Of a stretch of DNA of 64,000 bases, positions 44,201 to 51,215 are shown piece after piece. A program made the position numbers and the translations under genes. How positions within the stretch are numbered: position 1 is the first letter of the stretch; every line of letters starts with the position of its first letter. The stretch covers positions 3,264,501-3,328,500 of the forward strand of contig NZ_JACYGY010000001.1 of NCBI RefSeq assembly GCF_015221875.1, given 5' to 3'. Source of the stretch: Dyadobacter subterraneus (lineage in GTDB: Bacteria > Bacteroidota > Bacteroidia > Cytophagales > Spirosomataceae). The notes beneath the pieces are model-generated. The model was given only the letters and a program-made list of their open reading frames with translations. It ran no database searches and had not been told where the DNA came from.

Positions 44201-44588
44201 TGCCAACGGTCAGGCGATCAACATCGATTCTCAGACTGGTAAAATACTGAATTACAGCGAATTGCAGTTTTCTCCAAACACAAGCGTTAAATCTGTTCAA
44301 TCATGGGTAAGTTCTTATTACGGTGTGACAGAAGCAAACCTTATGAGCAAAACTTATGCTAAACTTCGCGAGTTGACAATCGGATATTCGATTCCTGGAA
44401 AAGTGCTTGGCAATTCATTCATTAAAAAAGTAACGGTTTCTCTTGTAGGGCGTAACCTGATTTATTTCTACAAAGACAAACGCTTTAAAGATGTGGATCT
44501 TGACCAGTATAACTATTCCACTACCGGAACTGGTTTACAGTCGCCTACAACGCGCAGATACGGTTTCAATCTGAACATGTTGTTTTAA
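41235..44588 (+). CDS. SusC/RagA-family TonB-linked outer-membrane protein (pair 1)
   Basis: 1117 residues. It forms the TonB-dependent outer-membrane channel that imports a nutrient captured by SusD. After a signal peptide ending near LIPDLFAQ comes a carboxypeptidase-regulatory-like domain (VEGTVKGVSDGQPVPGASIV), a TonB-box-like segment (SEVVVTALGIKKE), the plug (AALYGSRAQYGAILITTKKG) and the barrel, ending in RRYGFNLNMLF with a terminal Phe. It lacks the STN domain, so it is not set up to signal to an anti-sigma factor. The SusD partner starts 22 bases downstream. No sugar-degrading enzymes surround the pair, so the nutrient is unknown. Confidence 0.93.
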   Translation: MKRSLRLRNRVLLPWRQILIALLMIQLCLIPDLFAQVRTVEGTVKGVSDGQPVPGASIVLKGTTTGTNTDENGRYKITVADGGSTLIFSAIGYMKQEIVVGNKSVMDVDLATDTRELSEVVVTALGIKKETRKLGYAVQEVKGEDLTMARDQNPITGLTGKVAGLSVGASAEMLRKPTVILRGNEINLYVVDGVPISSDTWNVSPDDIETYTVLKGPTAAALYGSRAQYGAILITTKKGNKKKGWNVEFNSTNAIDKGFLAFPRTQDEYGGGENQLYAFGDGKGGGLNDNDYDVWGPKFRGQLIPQYDGKYDPTQEFTTTYPGGYQWKGHITPTPYVARGKNNLNRFLQTGFQSTNNISLTTSGDNYNLRFSASHSTQKSIIPNNAVNITNFNMFGSFNPTSRLKIDANVNLNRQYSPNFPDVDYGPNSLIYNVAVWTGADWDVEAPDIKGIWQEGKVGTQSVFAEYQRYHNPWFQVKEWTRGHYKTDIYSYVSGNYKINDNVNVNARTQVTTYNLLRTEKMPYSAHPYGRDQNKGDYREDRRNLFESNTDVQVNYNYNIGKFFNLAGFVGGNARLFTYNSSFTSTDYLSVPGVYSFSNSLNAIQASSFDSKMRVYSGYASMDASFGKYATLALTGRIDKSSALPSGNNSYFYPSISVASPISDYIKLPDVISFLKVRGSFAAIHGDATNANVGVAPFNSITALGASPSGNSLFDYPLDYGSNYQSPYGGPDYSLSSVYSTAKPYNSQTAAYYTSNIYDPNIKTFNRINYEAGVDMKFLQNRLGLSLTGFEYLDGPQILQNPISSATGYSFYYLNALKTKKTGYEISLTGTPIRTGDFNWDILVNYSTFKEVYNELPGNQSVYKTFFHKGDRVDKFYDSAFLRTEDGKVIYNSSGSPISNSVSQFLGYLNSKFAWSVYNKFTYKSFSLGFQFDGRVGGKTSDYMHNKTMRGGRNLETATGALGVARDLDDQHAGDPNYKGSYVGDGVVVANGQAINIDSQTGKILNYSELQFSPNTSVKSVQSWVSSYYGVTEANLMSKTYAKLRELTIGYSIPGKVLGNSFIKKVTVSLVGRNLIYFYKDKRFKDVDLDQYNYSTTGTGLQSPTTRRYGFNLNMLF

Positions 44589-44610
44589 TTAAATTATAGA
44601 CTTTAAGAAC

Positions 44611-46191
44611 ATGAAAAAAATAGTATTACTACGATTTTTGCCTTTACTGGCACTGATCCTGCTGGGAAGCTGTGAGGGGAATTTTGATGAACTGAACCTG
44701 AACTCAAACAAACCTACGACCGTTCCGCCTTCTTTGTTACTTACAGGAATTTTGAACGATCTGTATGATGCACCTGCGGGTGATTATGAAAAATGGGATC
44801 AGTACTTCCTTATCAATTATGATTACTATGGAAATAATCAGTATGTTTTTGGTCAAGGCCAGGACAAGTACTCTACGTTGAAAAACGTGATCAAGATGGA
44901 AGAAGAAGCTGCCAAACTTTACACAACGGAAATTAATCCGTACGGAGCGTTAGGTAAATTTTTCAGAGCCTACTTTTTTACACAAATGAGCCTTCAGATG
45001 GGTGATATCCCAATGACAGAAGCGCTTCTTGGAGGTACAAACCTGAATCCGGTTTACGATTCTCAGAAAACAGTTTTCCTTCAAAGTCTGAAATGGCTGG
45101 ACGAAGCTAATACGCAGCTTGGTACATTGGTTGCCCAGTCAGACAGCAGATTATCAGGAGATATTTATTTTGGTAACAGTGTAGCAAAATGGCAAAAAAC
45201 GGTGAATGCGTACCGTCTTCGCCTTTTAATTCACCTGAGTAAAAAGGAAAGTGATACGGATCTTAATATCAAAACGCAGTTTGCGACCATTATTGGTGAT
45301 CCTGTGAAATATCCGTTGATGACAAGTACTGATGATAACCTTCAATATACTTACATCAATCCTACCAACAAATATCCTGAAAATCCTGGTTCATTTGGTT
45401 TTAACGCCTTACGCGAAAACTCATCTGCAACTTATGTAGGTTTGTTGACAAAATTAATGGATCCACGTGTTTTTGTTACAACAGAACCGGCATCTGCCAA
45501 AGTTTCTGCGGGTACAAGCCCTACAAGTTTCAGCGCGTTCCTTGGTGCTGATCCTGGCGAAGATTTGGGTATTATGTATGTCAAAGCCAACGCTGGTGAA
45601 TATTCTCTTATCAATCGCAGACATTATTACGAGACTTACACCGGAGAACCAAGCGTGCAGATCGGATATCCTGAAATGTGCTTTAATATTGCGGAAGCAA
45701 TGAACAGAGGCTGGGCAACAAAAGGCGCTTTGGGAACTGCGGAGGATTATTACAAAGCAGGAATTCTTGCCTCATGGTCATCTTATGGTATTCCGGCATC
45801 TGGTTCATTTACAGCATATTTTATCAGTTCGGGAAGTCCGGGAAGCACAGCTGTATACAACAGCTACCCTATCAATACTCCTTTTGATACTTACTATGCG
45901 CAGTCAAGTGTGAAATATGCTGCGGGTGCAACAGGTTTGACTGAAATTTTGAACCAACGTTATCTTGCACTTTTCAGACATTCAGGTCTTGAATCTTATT
46001 ATACTTACCGTCGCACAGGAGTTCCAGCTTTCACTACAGGACCAGGCACAGGAAACAGTGAGCGTATTGCAAAAAGATTCCAGTATATCCAGACTGAAAA
46101 AACAGCAAACACAGCAAATTACACAGCTGCACTGACCAGCCAATATGCCGGAAATGATGATATTAATGGGGTTATGTGGATTTTGAAATAA
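44611..46191 (+). CDS. SusD/RagB-family nutrient-binding lipoprotein (pair 1)
   Basis: 526 residues, lipoprotein signal LPLLALILLGSC with a clean lipobox (LGSC). The protein belongs to the SusD-like group with TPR-type helices: FRAYFFTQMSLQMGDIPMTEAL, WQKTVNAYRLRLLIHLSKKE and FNIAEAMNRGW are characteristic. It sits on the cell surface as the lid over the SusC channel and binds the substrate. It is 22 bases after susC 1 and ends before a perfect-palindrome terminator, so the operon is just these two genes. Confidence 0.9.
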   Translation: MKKIVLLRFLPLLALILLGSCEGNFDELNLNSNKPTTVPPSLLLTGILNDLYDAPAGDYEKWDQYFLINYDYYGNNQYVFGQGQDKYSTLKNVIKMEEEAAKLYTTEINPYGALGKFFRAYFFTQMSLQMGDIPMTEALLGGTNLNPVYDSQKTVFLQSLKWLDEANTQLGTLVAQSDSRLSGDIYFGNSVAKWQKTVNAYRLRLLIHLSKKESDTDLNIKTQFATIIGDPVKYPLMTSTDDNLQYTYINPTNKYPENPGSFGFNALRENSSATYVGLLTKLMDPRVFVTTEPASAKVSAGTSPTSFSAFLGADPGEDLGIMYVKANAGEYSLINRRHYYETYTGEPSVQIGYPEMCFNIAEAMNRGWATKGALGTAEDYYKAGILASWSSYGIPASGSFTAYFISSGSPGSTAVYNSYPINTPFDTYYAQSSVKYAAGATGLTEILNQRYLALFRHSGLESYYTYRRTGVPAFTTGPGTGNSERIAKRFQYIQTEKTANTANYTAALTSQYAGNDDINGVMWILK

Positions 46192-46235
46192 TCATTTTTT
46201 AGTTGAAAGTTTTGCCTGGCCGACTTTCAAAGAAT

Positions 46236-46275
46236 AACAAAAAACGATCTGGAAGCTTCCAGATCGTTTTTTGTT
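46236..46275. terminator. Perfect palindrome, bidirectional terminator
   Basis: 40 bases, perfectly self-complementary about the centre GGAAG/CTTCC (46255/46256), with A6 and T6 runs near the ends. It ends the susCD 1 operon and the convergent threonine synthase gene. Confidence 0.85.
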
Positions 46276-46302
46276 TTAAAGGTAGATTTAGAAATAGAAA
46301 TA

Positions 46303-47493
46303 TTATAACAGGTTTTCAGCATATTTATAGCCGCTGCCTGTATTTAATAATAATATCGTTTCGTCAGGGCTGACGAGTTTATTTTCAATTGCTTTCAGCA
46401 TAGCAGGAACAAGTGCACCTCCTTCTGGTGCCACAAATAATCCTTCTCTTCTTGACAAAGTTTTTACACCATCCAGTAATTCCTGCTCGCTTACTGAAAT
46501 TGCAAATCCGCTGGATTCTTTCAGGATTTCTAAAATTTGTCTTTCTGCAAAAGGAGATGGAACGGCAAGGCCGTTTGCCATCGAAGGTTTTGCCTGGTAA
46601 GCAGACGCATTTTTTTGTTTACCTTCATATGACCAGACAATCGGCTGACAATTTTCTGTCTGAACTGCTATCAATCTTGGGAATTCCCCTGTTATCCATC
46701 CGGCTTGTTTCATTTCTTCAAAAGCTTTCCAAAGTCCGATCAAACCAGTTCCGCCACCAGTTGGGTAAAAAATTACATCTGGTAACTCCCAGTTCATTTG
46801 TTCGGCGATTTCAAAACCCATCGTTTTTTTTCCTTCCAAACGGTAAGGTTCCTTCATGGTGGAAACATCGAAATAGCCATTTTCGGCTTTCATTTCTGCA
46901 ACGAGTTTGCCGCAGTCGTTGATTAAACCGTCAACCAGAATTAGCTCTGCGCCAAAATAACGGCATTCCTGTTTGAATATTTCCGGGGTTAATCTTGGCA
47001 TTACAACCGTTACTTCAATATTTGCTTTTGCACCATAAGCAGCCAAAGCCCCGCCTGCATTTCCGGCAGTTGGAACAATACATTGTTTTATTCCCAATTC
47101 TTTCATTTTGGAAACAGCAACGGCTTGTCCGCGCGCTTTGAAAGAACCGGTTGGATTTAGAGATTCGTCTTTTAGTAGTAATTTATTGATTCCGAATTCT
47201 TTGGCAAGATTTTCAAGATGTAATAACGGAGTCATACCTTCACCCAATGTTACAATATTGGCCGGATCAAGGACCGGCAAAAATTCAAAATATCTCCATA
47301 AGGAAGCTTCACGATCCAGGAGAACCTCTTTATCTACATGATGTGAAAAATCATATTTGGCAAATAACGGCGCCTTCCATCCTTCGGCATCATTAGCACA
47401 AAAAGTCTGGATTTTCTTATGATCAAATTTCTCTTTACTTACTGCACATTCGAGGTGTGTGACATGTGAAGTTAAAGTCATCGTATTTTCCAT
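46303..47493 (-). CDS. thrC: Threonine synthase (PLP-dependent)
   Basis: 396 residues from the ATG at 47493; a TTG at 47517 lies inside an inverted repeat and is rejected. It converts O-phosphohomoserine to threonine with PLP. The N-terminus resembles a degenerate zinc-ribbon-like segment (HLECAVSKEKFD, FCAND). The PLP lysine is in NPTGSFKARGQ, the cofactor phosphate loop is TAGNAGGALAAYG, and IFYPTGGGTGLIGLW is another conserved glycine loop. The LysR gene lies upstream on the same strand. No hom or thrB gene is nearby, so a related PLP lyase or synthase role cannot be excluded. Confidence 0.8.
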   Translation of the reverse strand: MENTMTLTSHVTHLECAVSKEKFDHKKIQTFCANDAEGWKAPLFAKYDFSHHVDKEVLLDREASLWRYFEFLPVLDPANIVTLGEGMTPLLHLENLAKEFGINKLLLKDESLNPTGSFKARGQAVAVSKMKELGIKQCIVPTAGNAGGALAAYGAKANIEVTVVMPRLTPEIFKQECRYFGAELILVDGLINDCGKLVAEMKAENGYFDVSTMKEPYRLEGKKTMGFEIAEQMNWELPDVIFYPTGGGTGLIGLWKAFEEMKQAGWITGEFPRLIAVQTENCQPIVWSYEGKQKNASAYQAKPSMANGLAVPSPFAERQILEILKESSGFAISVSEQELLDGVKTLSRREGLFVAPEGGALVPAMLKAIENKLVSPDETILLLNTGSGYKYAENLL

Positions 47494-47494
47494 G

Positions 47495-47520
47495 CTTTTG
47501 ACATTATTTTTTGTCAAAAG
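47495..47520. promoter_or_regulatory. Inverted repeat directly before the thrC start
   Basis: CTTTTGACA (47495-47503) and TGTCAAAAG (47512-47520) are perfect 9-base arms with an 8-base AT spacer. It ends 1 base before the thrC ATG. It could be an operator for the adjacent LysR protein, or an mRNA hairpin limiting translation. Confidence 0.55.
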
Positions 47521-47563
47521 TATAGGTTCAATTATAGCAAAACCAATGCTATTTTAATATACG

Positions 47564-48472
47564 CTATAACGCATTGTTATGACCTTGCAGTGCGAAACGG
47601 ACAAAAGCCTGGCCAAAAGGATCGCTCTCAGAACCATGTCGCTGAATAAAATAAAACTGACGCTGAACATGCAGTCCTTCGATCAAAATCTGTTTCAATG
47701 TCCCTGACGCCAATTCTTTCTGAACAGAACGAAGCGGTAAAAATCCCAGACAATTATCAACCAGTAAAAAGTTTTTCAAAGCCTCTGTTCCACCAAGGGA
47801 GATATTATTTTTAAGATCTGAGATTTTCATGTTAACCTCAGCAAGAGCAGCCTTAACTGAATCCAGCGTTCCTGAACCGCGCTCCCTTAATGCAACTGGA
47901 TAATTTTTCAATTCTTCCAAAGAAATAGATTCCCGGAACCAAAGTTCACTTTTTGGAGAACAAACTGCTATCACTTCGTCAGATAGAAAATATCTGTAAC
48001 TGACAGAAGTTGTTTTGGTTTGCCCTTCAATAATACCCAGATCAATTTCATTATTACCCAAAGCTTTTAGAACATTTTCAGAATTGCGGTTTAAAAGTGT
48101 GATTCGGACATTGGGATATTTCTGACGAAAAGCAGATAATATTTCAGGAATAATATACAGCGCTACCGTGGTGCTGGCTCCTAACCGTAATTCTCCTTTG
48201 GCATTATATTCATCCTGATGGGTACTCAAAGCATAAGACAATCGAATCTGTACTTCCTTTGCCTGCCTTAAATGATCAAGAAGCAGATTTCCCGGCAATG
48301 TCAATTTTATACCGTTTCCAACCCGTTCAAACAAACTTGTTTTGTATTGTTCTTCCAAAGATTTGATATGGCGACTGATTGCGGGCTGACTAAGATTCAA
48401 TACCTGACTTGCTTTTGTGAAGCTCAGATGATTAGCTACCTCAAAAAAAACTTCGTGCCGGAAGGATATCAT
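47564..48472 (-). CDS. LysR-family transcriptional regulator
   Basis: 302 residues. The N-terminal winged HTH (about 1-60) contains FFEVANHLSFTKASQVLNLS, QPAISRHIKSLEEQY and LFERVGNGIKLT. The C-terminal periplasmic-binding-like domain runs from about 90 to 295 with LRLGASTTVALYIIPEIL, an effector-pocket region and RERGSGTLDSV. It is an autonomous activator or repressor. It lies 70 bases upstream of thrC on the same strand, so it may control thrC or be transcribed with it. The effector is unknown. Confidence 0.9.
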   Translation of the reverse strand: MISFRHEVFFEVANHLSFTKASQVLNLSQPAISRHIKSLEEQYKTSLFERVGNGIKLTLPGNLLLDHLRQAKEVQIRLSYALSTHQDEYNAKGELRLGASTTVALYIIPEILSAFRQKYPNVRITLLNRNSENVLKALGNNEIDLGIIEGQTKTTSVSYRYFLSDEVIAVCSPKSELWFRESISLEELKNYPVALRERGSGTLDSVKAALAEVNMKISDLKNNISLGGTEALKNFLLVDNCLGFLPLRSVQKELASGTLKQILIEGLHVQRQFYFIQRHGSESDPFGQAFVRFALQGHNNAL

Positions 48473-48599
48473 TTATTTATTGAAATCAATTTTTCAAAGG
48501 TATTATTTTAAGCCGATCCGAAAGTAAAAATGTAAAATGATTACAACGTAATTTTTTATTTCGGTGTCATAATAAAAACGTTACTAACAGAATTAAAAC

Positions 48600-48989
48600 A
48601 TGAAAAACTTTTATCTTTTCATTATTGTTTCGACTATCGCTTTTAATTCCTGTAATGAAAAAACGGAAATATTTCCGAAAGGCCAATGGCATCAGGATTG
48701 TGCTGCATTTTCATCGGTTGCTGATGGTTTCAAATTGACCGATAAGTGTTGTCAATATTTGGACATACCAAAACTTGAAATCAAGAAAGATAATTCTTTC
48801 AAAACGACCGGGACTTATCACGCTTTTAATGGTTCAGGATTCACAAGTCAAACGGTTTCTGTCTTTGGCAATTTATCCAATAACGCACAAAAGGTCAATA
48901 TCAGTTATGTAATCAATGCACAAACTGTTTCTTACAACATGCAGGCAGGACCGATAGATAAGGTGGCTTGCACTTGCGGCTGTGATTAA
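48600..48989 (+). CDS. Cysteine-rich lipoprotein, tandem copy 1
   Basis: 129 residues. The leader FYLFIIVSTIAFNSC points to a lipoprotein (Cys18). The mature protein has a repeated Cys pattern: one Cys at QDCAAF, a CC pair in DKCCQYLDIPKLEI, then a Cys-x-Cys-x-Cys end (ACTCGCD). Together these suggest two or three disulfides or a metal site. It is beta-rich. The next gene encodes a diverged copy. I do not recognise the family. Divergent from the LysR gene. Confidence 0.7.
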   Translation: MKNFYLFIIVSTIAFNSCNEKTEIFPKGQWHQDCAAFSSVADGFKLTDKCCQYLDIPKLEIKKDNSFKTTGTYHAFNGSGFTSQTVSVFGNLSNNAQKVNISYVINAQTVSYNMQAGPIDKVACTCGCD

Positions 48990-49033
48990 TTAGCTTGAAA
49001 CCAAGAAATACTGCTCAACGCTTAAAGCCCTCA

Positions 49034-49441
49034 ATGTTTATGAAAATTTTTACCCGCCTTTTTCTATTTCTGATAATTATAATCTCATGCAAATCTGATT
49101 TTGTAATTCCTGTTTTTTGGACTCAAAATGGTACCTGCGCTACTTTTGAGATTAAAGGAGAAGAAATGATCCACAGAGGAAGGTGTTGTGAATATGTGAA
49201 TATCCCCAAATTTAAACTTACCAAAAACACTTCTTTTTCAGTCGCTGGTTCTTACACTTATTATACACAATCAGGAAAAGCAGAAACAAATTTGCCGATC
49301 ACTGTAAATGGTAAATTATCAAAAGATGGCCAGGAACTAACAATTAATTATACGGCGCTCGCCGACTCCTCACCTGTGAATTACACATTCCATCACGAGG
49401 AACATCCCGCAGTTTGCGATTGCAATTGTTACTTTAAATAA
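49034..49441 (+). CDS. Cysteine-rich lipoprotein, tandem copy 2
   Basis: 135 residues from the ATG at 49034 (ATG at 49040 is also possible); an upstream TTG at 48995 would bury the signal peptide. The leader MKIFTRLFLFLIIIISC ends in a lipobox-like Cys. It shares with copy 1 a Cys after GT, the CC pair in RCCEYVNIPKFKLTKN, a GSYTYY strand, a GKLSKDGQELTINYTA block and the C-terminal Cys-x-Cys-x-Cys (VCDCNCY). The gap to copy 1 is 44 bases, so the two are probably one operon produced by duplication. Function unknown. Confidence 0.7.
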   Translation: MFMKIFTRLFLFLIIIISCKSDFVIPVFWTQNGTCATFEIKGEEMIHRGRCCEYVNIPKFKLTKNTSFSVAGSYTYYTQSGKAETNLPITVNGKLSKDGQELTINYTALADSSPVNYTFHHEEHPAVCDCNCYFK

Positions 49442-49547
49442 CTTATGATACTCTTTACATTTGGCAGAATATCTGAATTATATTAAGTTAAAATTTTACT
49501 TTTCCAAGTCAATATTATTCGTAATTTGAGCAAAACTTAAACTACGG

Positions 49548-50870
49548 ATGAAAAACAGTAAAGTATTAATCTGGTCGATTGTTGTTGCTTTGGGAGGTTT
49601 TCTTTTCGGCTTTGATACGGCCGTTATCTCCGGAGCAGAAAAAGCAATCCAAATTCTTTGGCAGCTAACCGCGGTCGAACATGGCTTCACGGTTTCCATT
49701 GCCCTGATTGGCACGGTAATCGGCGCCATGTTAGGCGGAATCCCGGCAGATCGTCTTGGTAGAAAACAAACTTTGGTCTGGATTGCCGTTTTGTATCTTG
49801 TTTCCTCACTGGGTTCTGCACTCGCCAACGACTGGTATTTATTTCTCGTTTTCCGTTTTCTTGGGGGTCTGGGTGTTGGGGCTTCTTCTGTTGCTGCACC
49901 GATGTACATTTCTGAAATTTCACCCGCAAAATCCCGTGGAAAAATGGTTGGATTATTCCAGTTTAATGTCGTTTTCGGAATTCTGATTGCCTATTTTTCA
50001 AATTATTTCATGCAGGACCTGGGCGATCATGCCTGGCGTTGGATGTTGGGCGTACAAGCCATACCATCAATCATTTTTCTTATAGCCGTTTTATCGGTTC
50101 CGGAAAGTCCGCGCTGGTTGATTATGAAAAAAGGAAAAATTGATGAAGCGCGCCAGATTCTTGAACTGATTGATAAAGAAACCAGCGAAGAAACGCTGGC
50201 GGATATTTTAACGGCAACAAAAAATATCCAAAATGAGCCGAAGGCCAAATTGTTTTCAGCAAAATATAAATCACCTGTTGGACTTGCCATTACGTTTGCG
50301 GTTTTCAATCAGGTTTCAGGAATTAACGCTATCATATATTACAGTCCGCGGATTTTTGAAATGACAGGTCTAGGTACCAAATCCGCTTTTTTATCTTCGG
50401 CCGGAATCGGTTTTGTTAACTTTGCCTTTACTTTATTGGCTATCAATTTTATTGATCGTTTTGGAAGACGTACTTTAATGTTAATCGGATCCGTTGGACT
50501 GATCATTACGTTAAGTCTCGTTGCCCGCGCATTTTTTATTCAGGATTTTACAGGCGTTCCGATTTTCCTTTTCGTTTACATAGCGTTTTTTGCGTTTTCT
50601 CAGGGCGCGGTTATCTGGGTCTTCATTTCTGAAATTTTCCCGAATGAAGTACGTGCGAATGGTCAGGCACTTGGCAGTTTTACGCACTGGTTTATGGCAG
50701 CCGTTGTTGCATTTTCTTTCCCGATTATCGCAGAATATCTGGGAGGAGGAATTACGTTTTCTTTCTTTGCCTTTATGATGATTTTGCAGCTCATATTCGT
50801 TTGGCGCATTATGCCCGAAACCAAAGGAACTTCACTGGAACATGTTGATAAAACTTTTATCATGCATTGA
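49548..50870 (+). CDS. Sugar porter-family MFS transporter
   Basis: 440 residues, 12 membrane helices predicted from the hydrophobic pattern. Sugar-porter signatures are present: IVVALGGFLFGFDTAVISGA, GGIPADRLGRKQ, a FRFLGGLGVGASSVAAPMYI block, VPESPRWLIMKKG at the end of the first half, FNQVSGINAIIYYSP and, near the end, the PETKG motif (MPETKGTSLEHV). It would import a hexose or similar sugar across the inner membrane by proton symport. It ends before the 51-64 kb region, which lacks its own inner-membrane transporter, so it could be its importer (inference). Its exact sugar is unknown. Confidence 0.9.
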   Translation: MKNSKVLIWSIVVALGGFLFGFDTAVISGAEKAIQILWQLTAVEHGFTVSIALIGTVIGAMLGGIPADRLGRKQTLVWIAVLYLVSSLGSALANDWYLFLVFRFLGGLGVGASSVAAPMYISEISPAKSRGKMVGLFQFNVVFGILIAYFSNYFMQDLGDHAWRWMLGVQAIPSIIFLIAVLSVPESPRWLIMKKGKIDEARQILELIDKETSEETLADILTATKNIQNEPKAKLFSAKYKSPVGLAITFAVFNQVSGINAIIYYSPRIFEMTGLGTKSAFLSSAGIGFVNFAFTLLAINFIDRFGRRTLMLIGSVGLIITLSLVARAFFIQDFTGVPIFLFVYIAFFAFSQGAVIWVFISEIFPNEVRANGQALGSFTHWFMAAVVAFSFPIIAEYLGGGITFSFFAFMMILQLIFVWRIMPETKGTSLEHVDKTFIMH

Positions 50871-50903
50871 AATCATTTGTCTCGGTGTTCCTGCTAAAAT
50901 TAA

Positions 50904-51027
50904 ACACAAAGAGCGCAAAGTTTTTGCACAAAGAAGGACAAAAGTATTTTGTTTAAGAATTATGGTAACGTAATCTGATTTTACTACTCTTTGAGCCCTT
51001 CGTGTAAAACTTGGTGCTCTTTGTGGT
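50904..51027. repeat. Long imperfect inverted repeat, MITE-like intergenic element
   Basis: A left arm of about 40 bases beginning ACACAAAGAGCGCAAAG (50904 onward) is matched by a right arm (50987-51027) whose reverse complement begins ACCACAAAGAGCACCAAG. The pairing continues with TTTT-CAC-AAAG. No coding frame lies inside. The pattern resembles the ACAAAGAGC-type repeats found between genes in Cytophagales. Confidence 0.5.
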
Positions 51028-51072
51028 AAACCGCTATGTGAAAACATGAATTAATATTAATACCATTTCGAG

Positions 51073-51110
51073 ATGGGCAGATCGAAAATATCAATCTGCC
51101 CATTTTGTAT
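51073..51110 (+). terminator. Hairpin terminator before the PA14-like gene
   Basis: ATGGGCAGAT (51073-51082) pairs with ATCTGCCCAT (51094-51103), then a T-rich tail. It probably ends transcription from the sugar porter. Confidence 0.7.
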
Positions 51111-51215
51111 TTAAAAATATTCAGTTTAAAAAAATTTATAATAAATCATAATATAATAGTAGAAAAAAACCCGTACTTCGCTTTTTAAATGTGAACATTA
51201 CACTTAATATTTAAA

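Noticed and set aside
41235..46191. Linking susCD pair 1 to the sigma/FecR pair at 55 kb
   Set aside because: susC 1 has no STN domain to signal through and lies 9 kb away, while susC 2 sits directly behind FecR and has the domain.
47495..47520. The inverted repeat as a thrC transcription terminator
   Set aside because: It precedes thrC rather than following it, and the T-run expected after the stem is absent on the minus strand.
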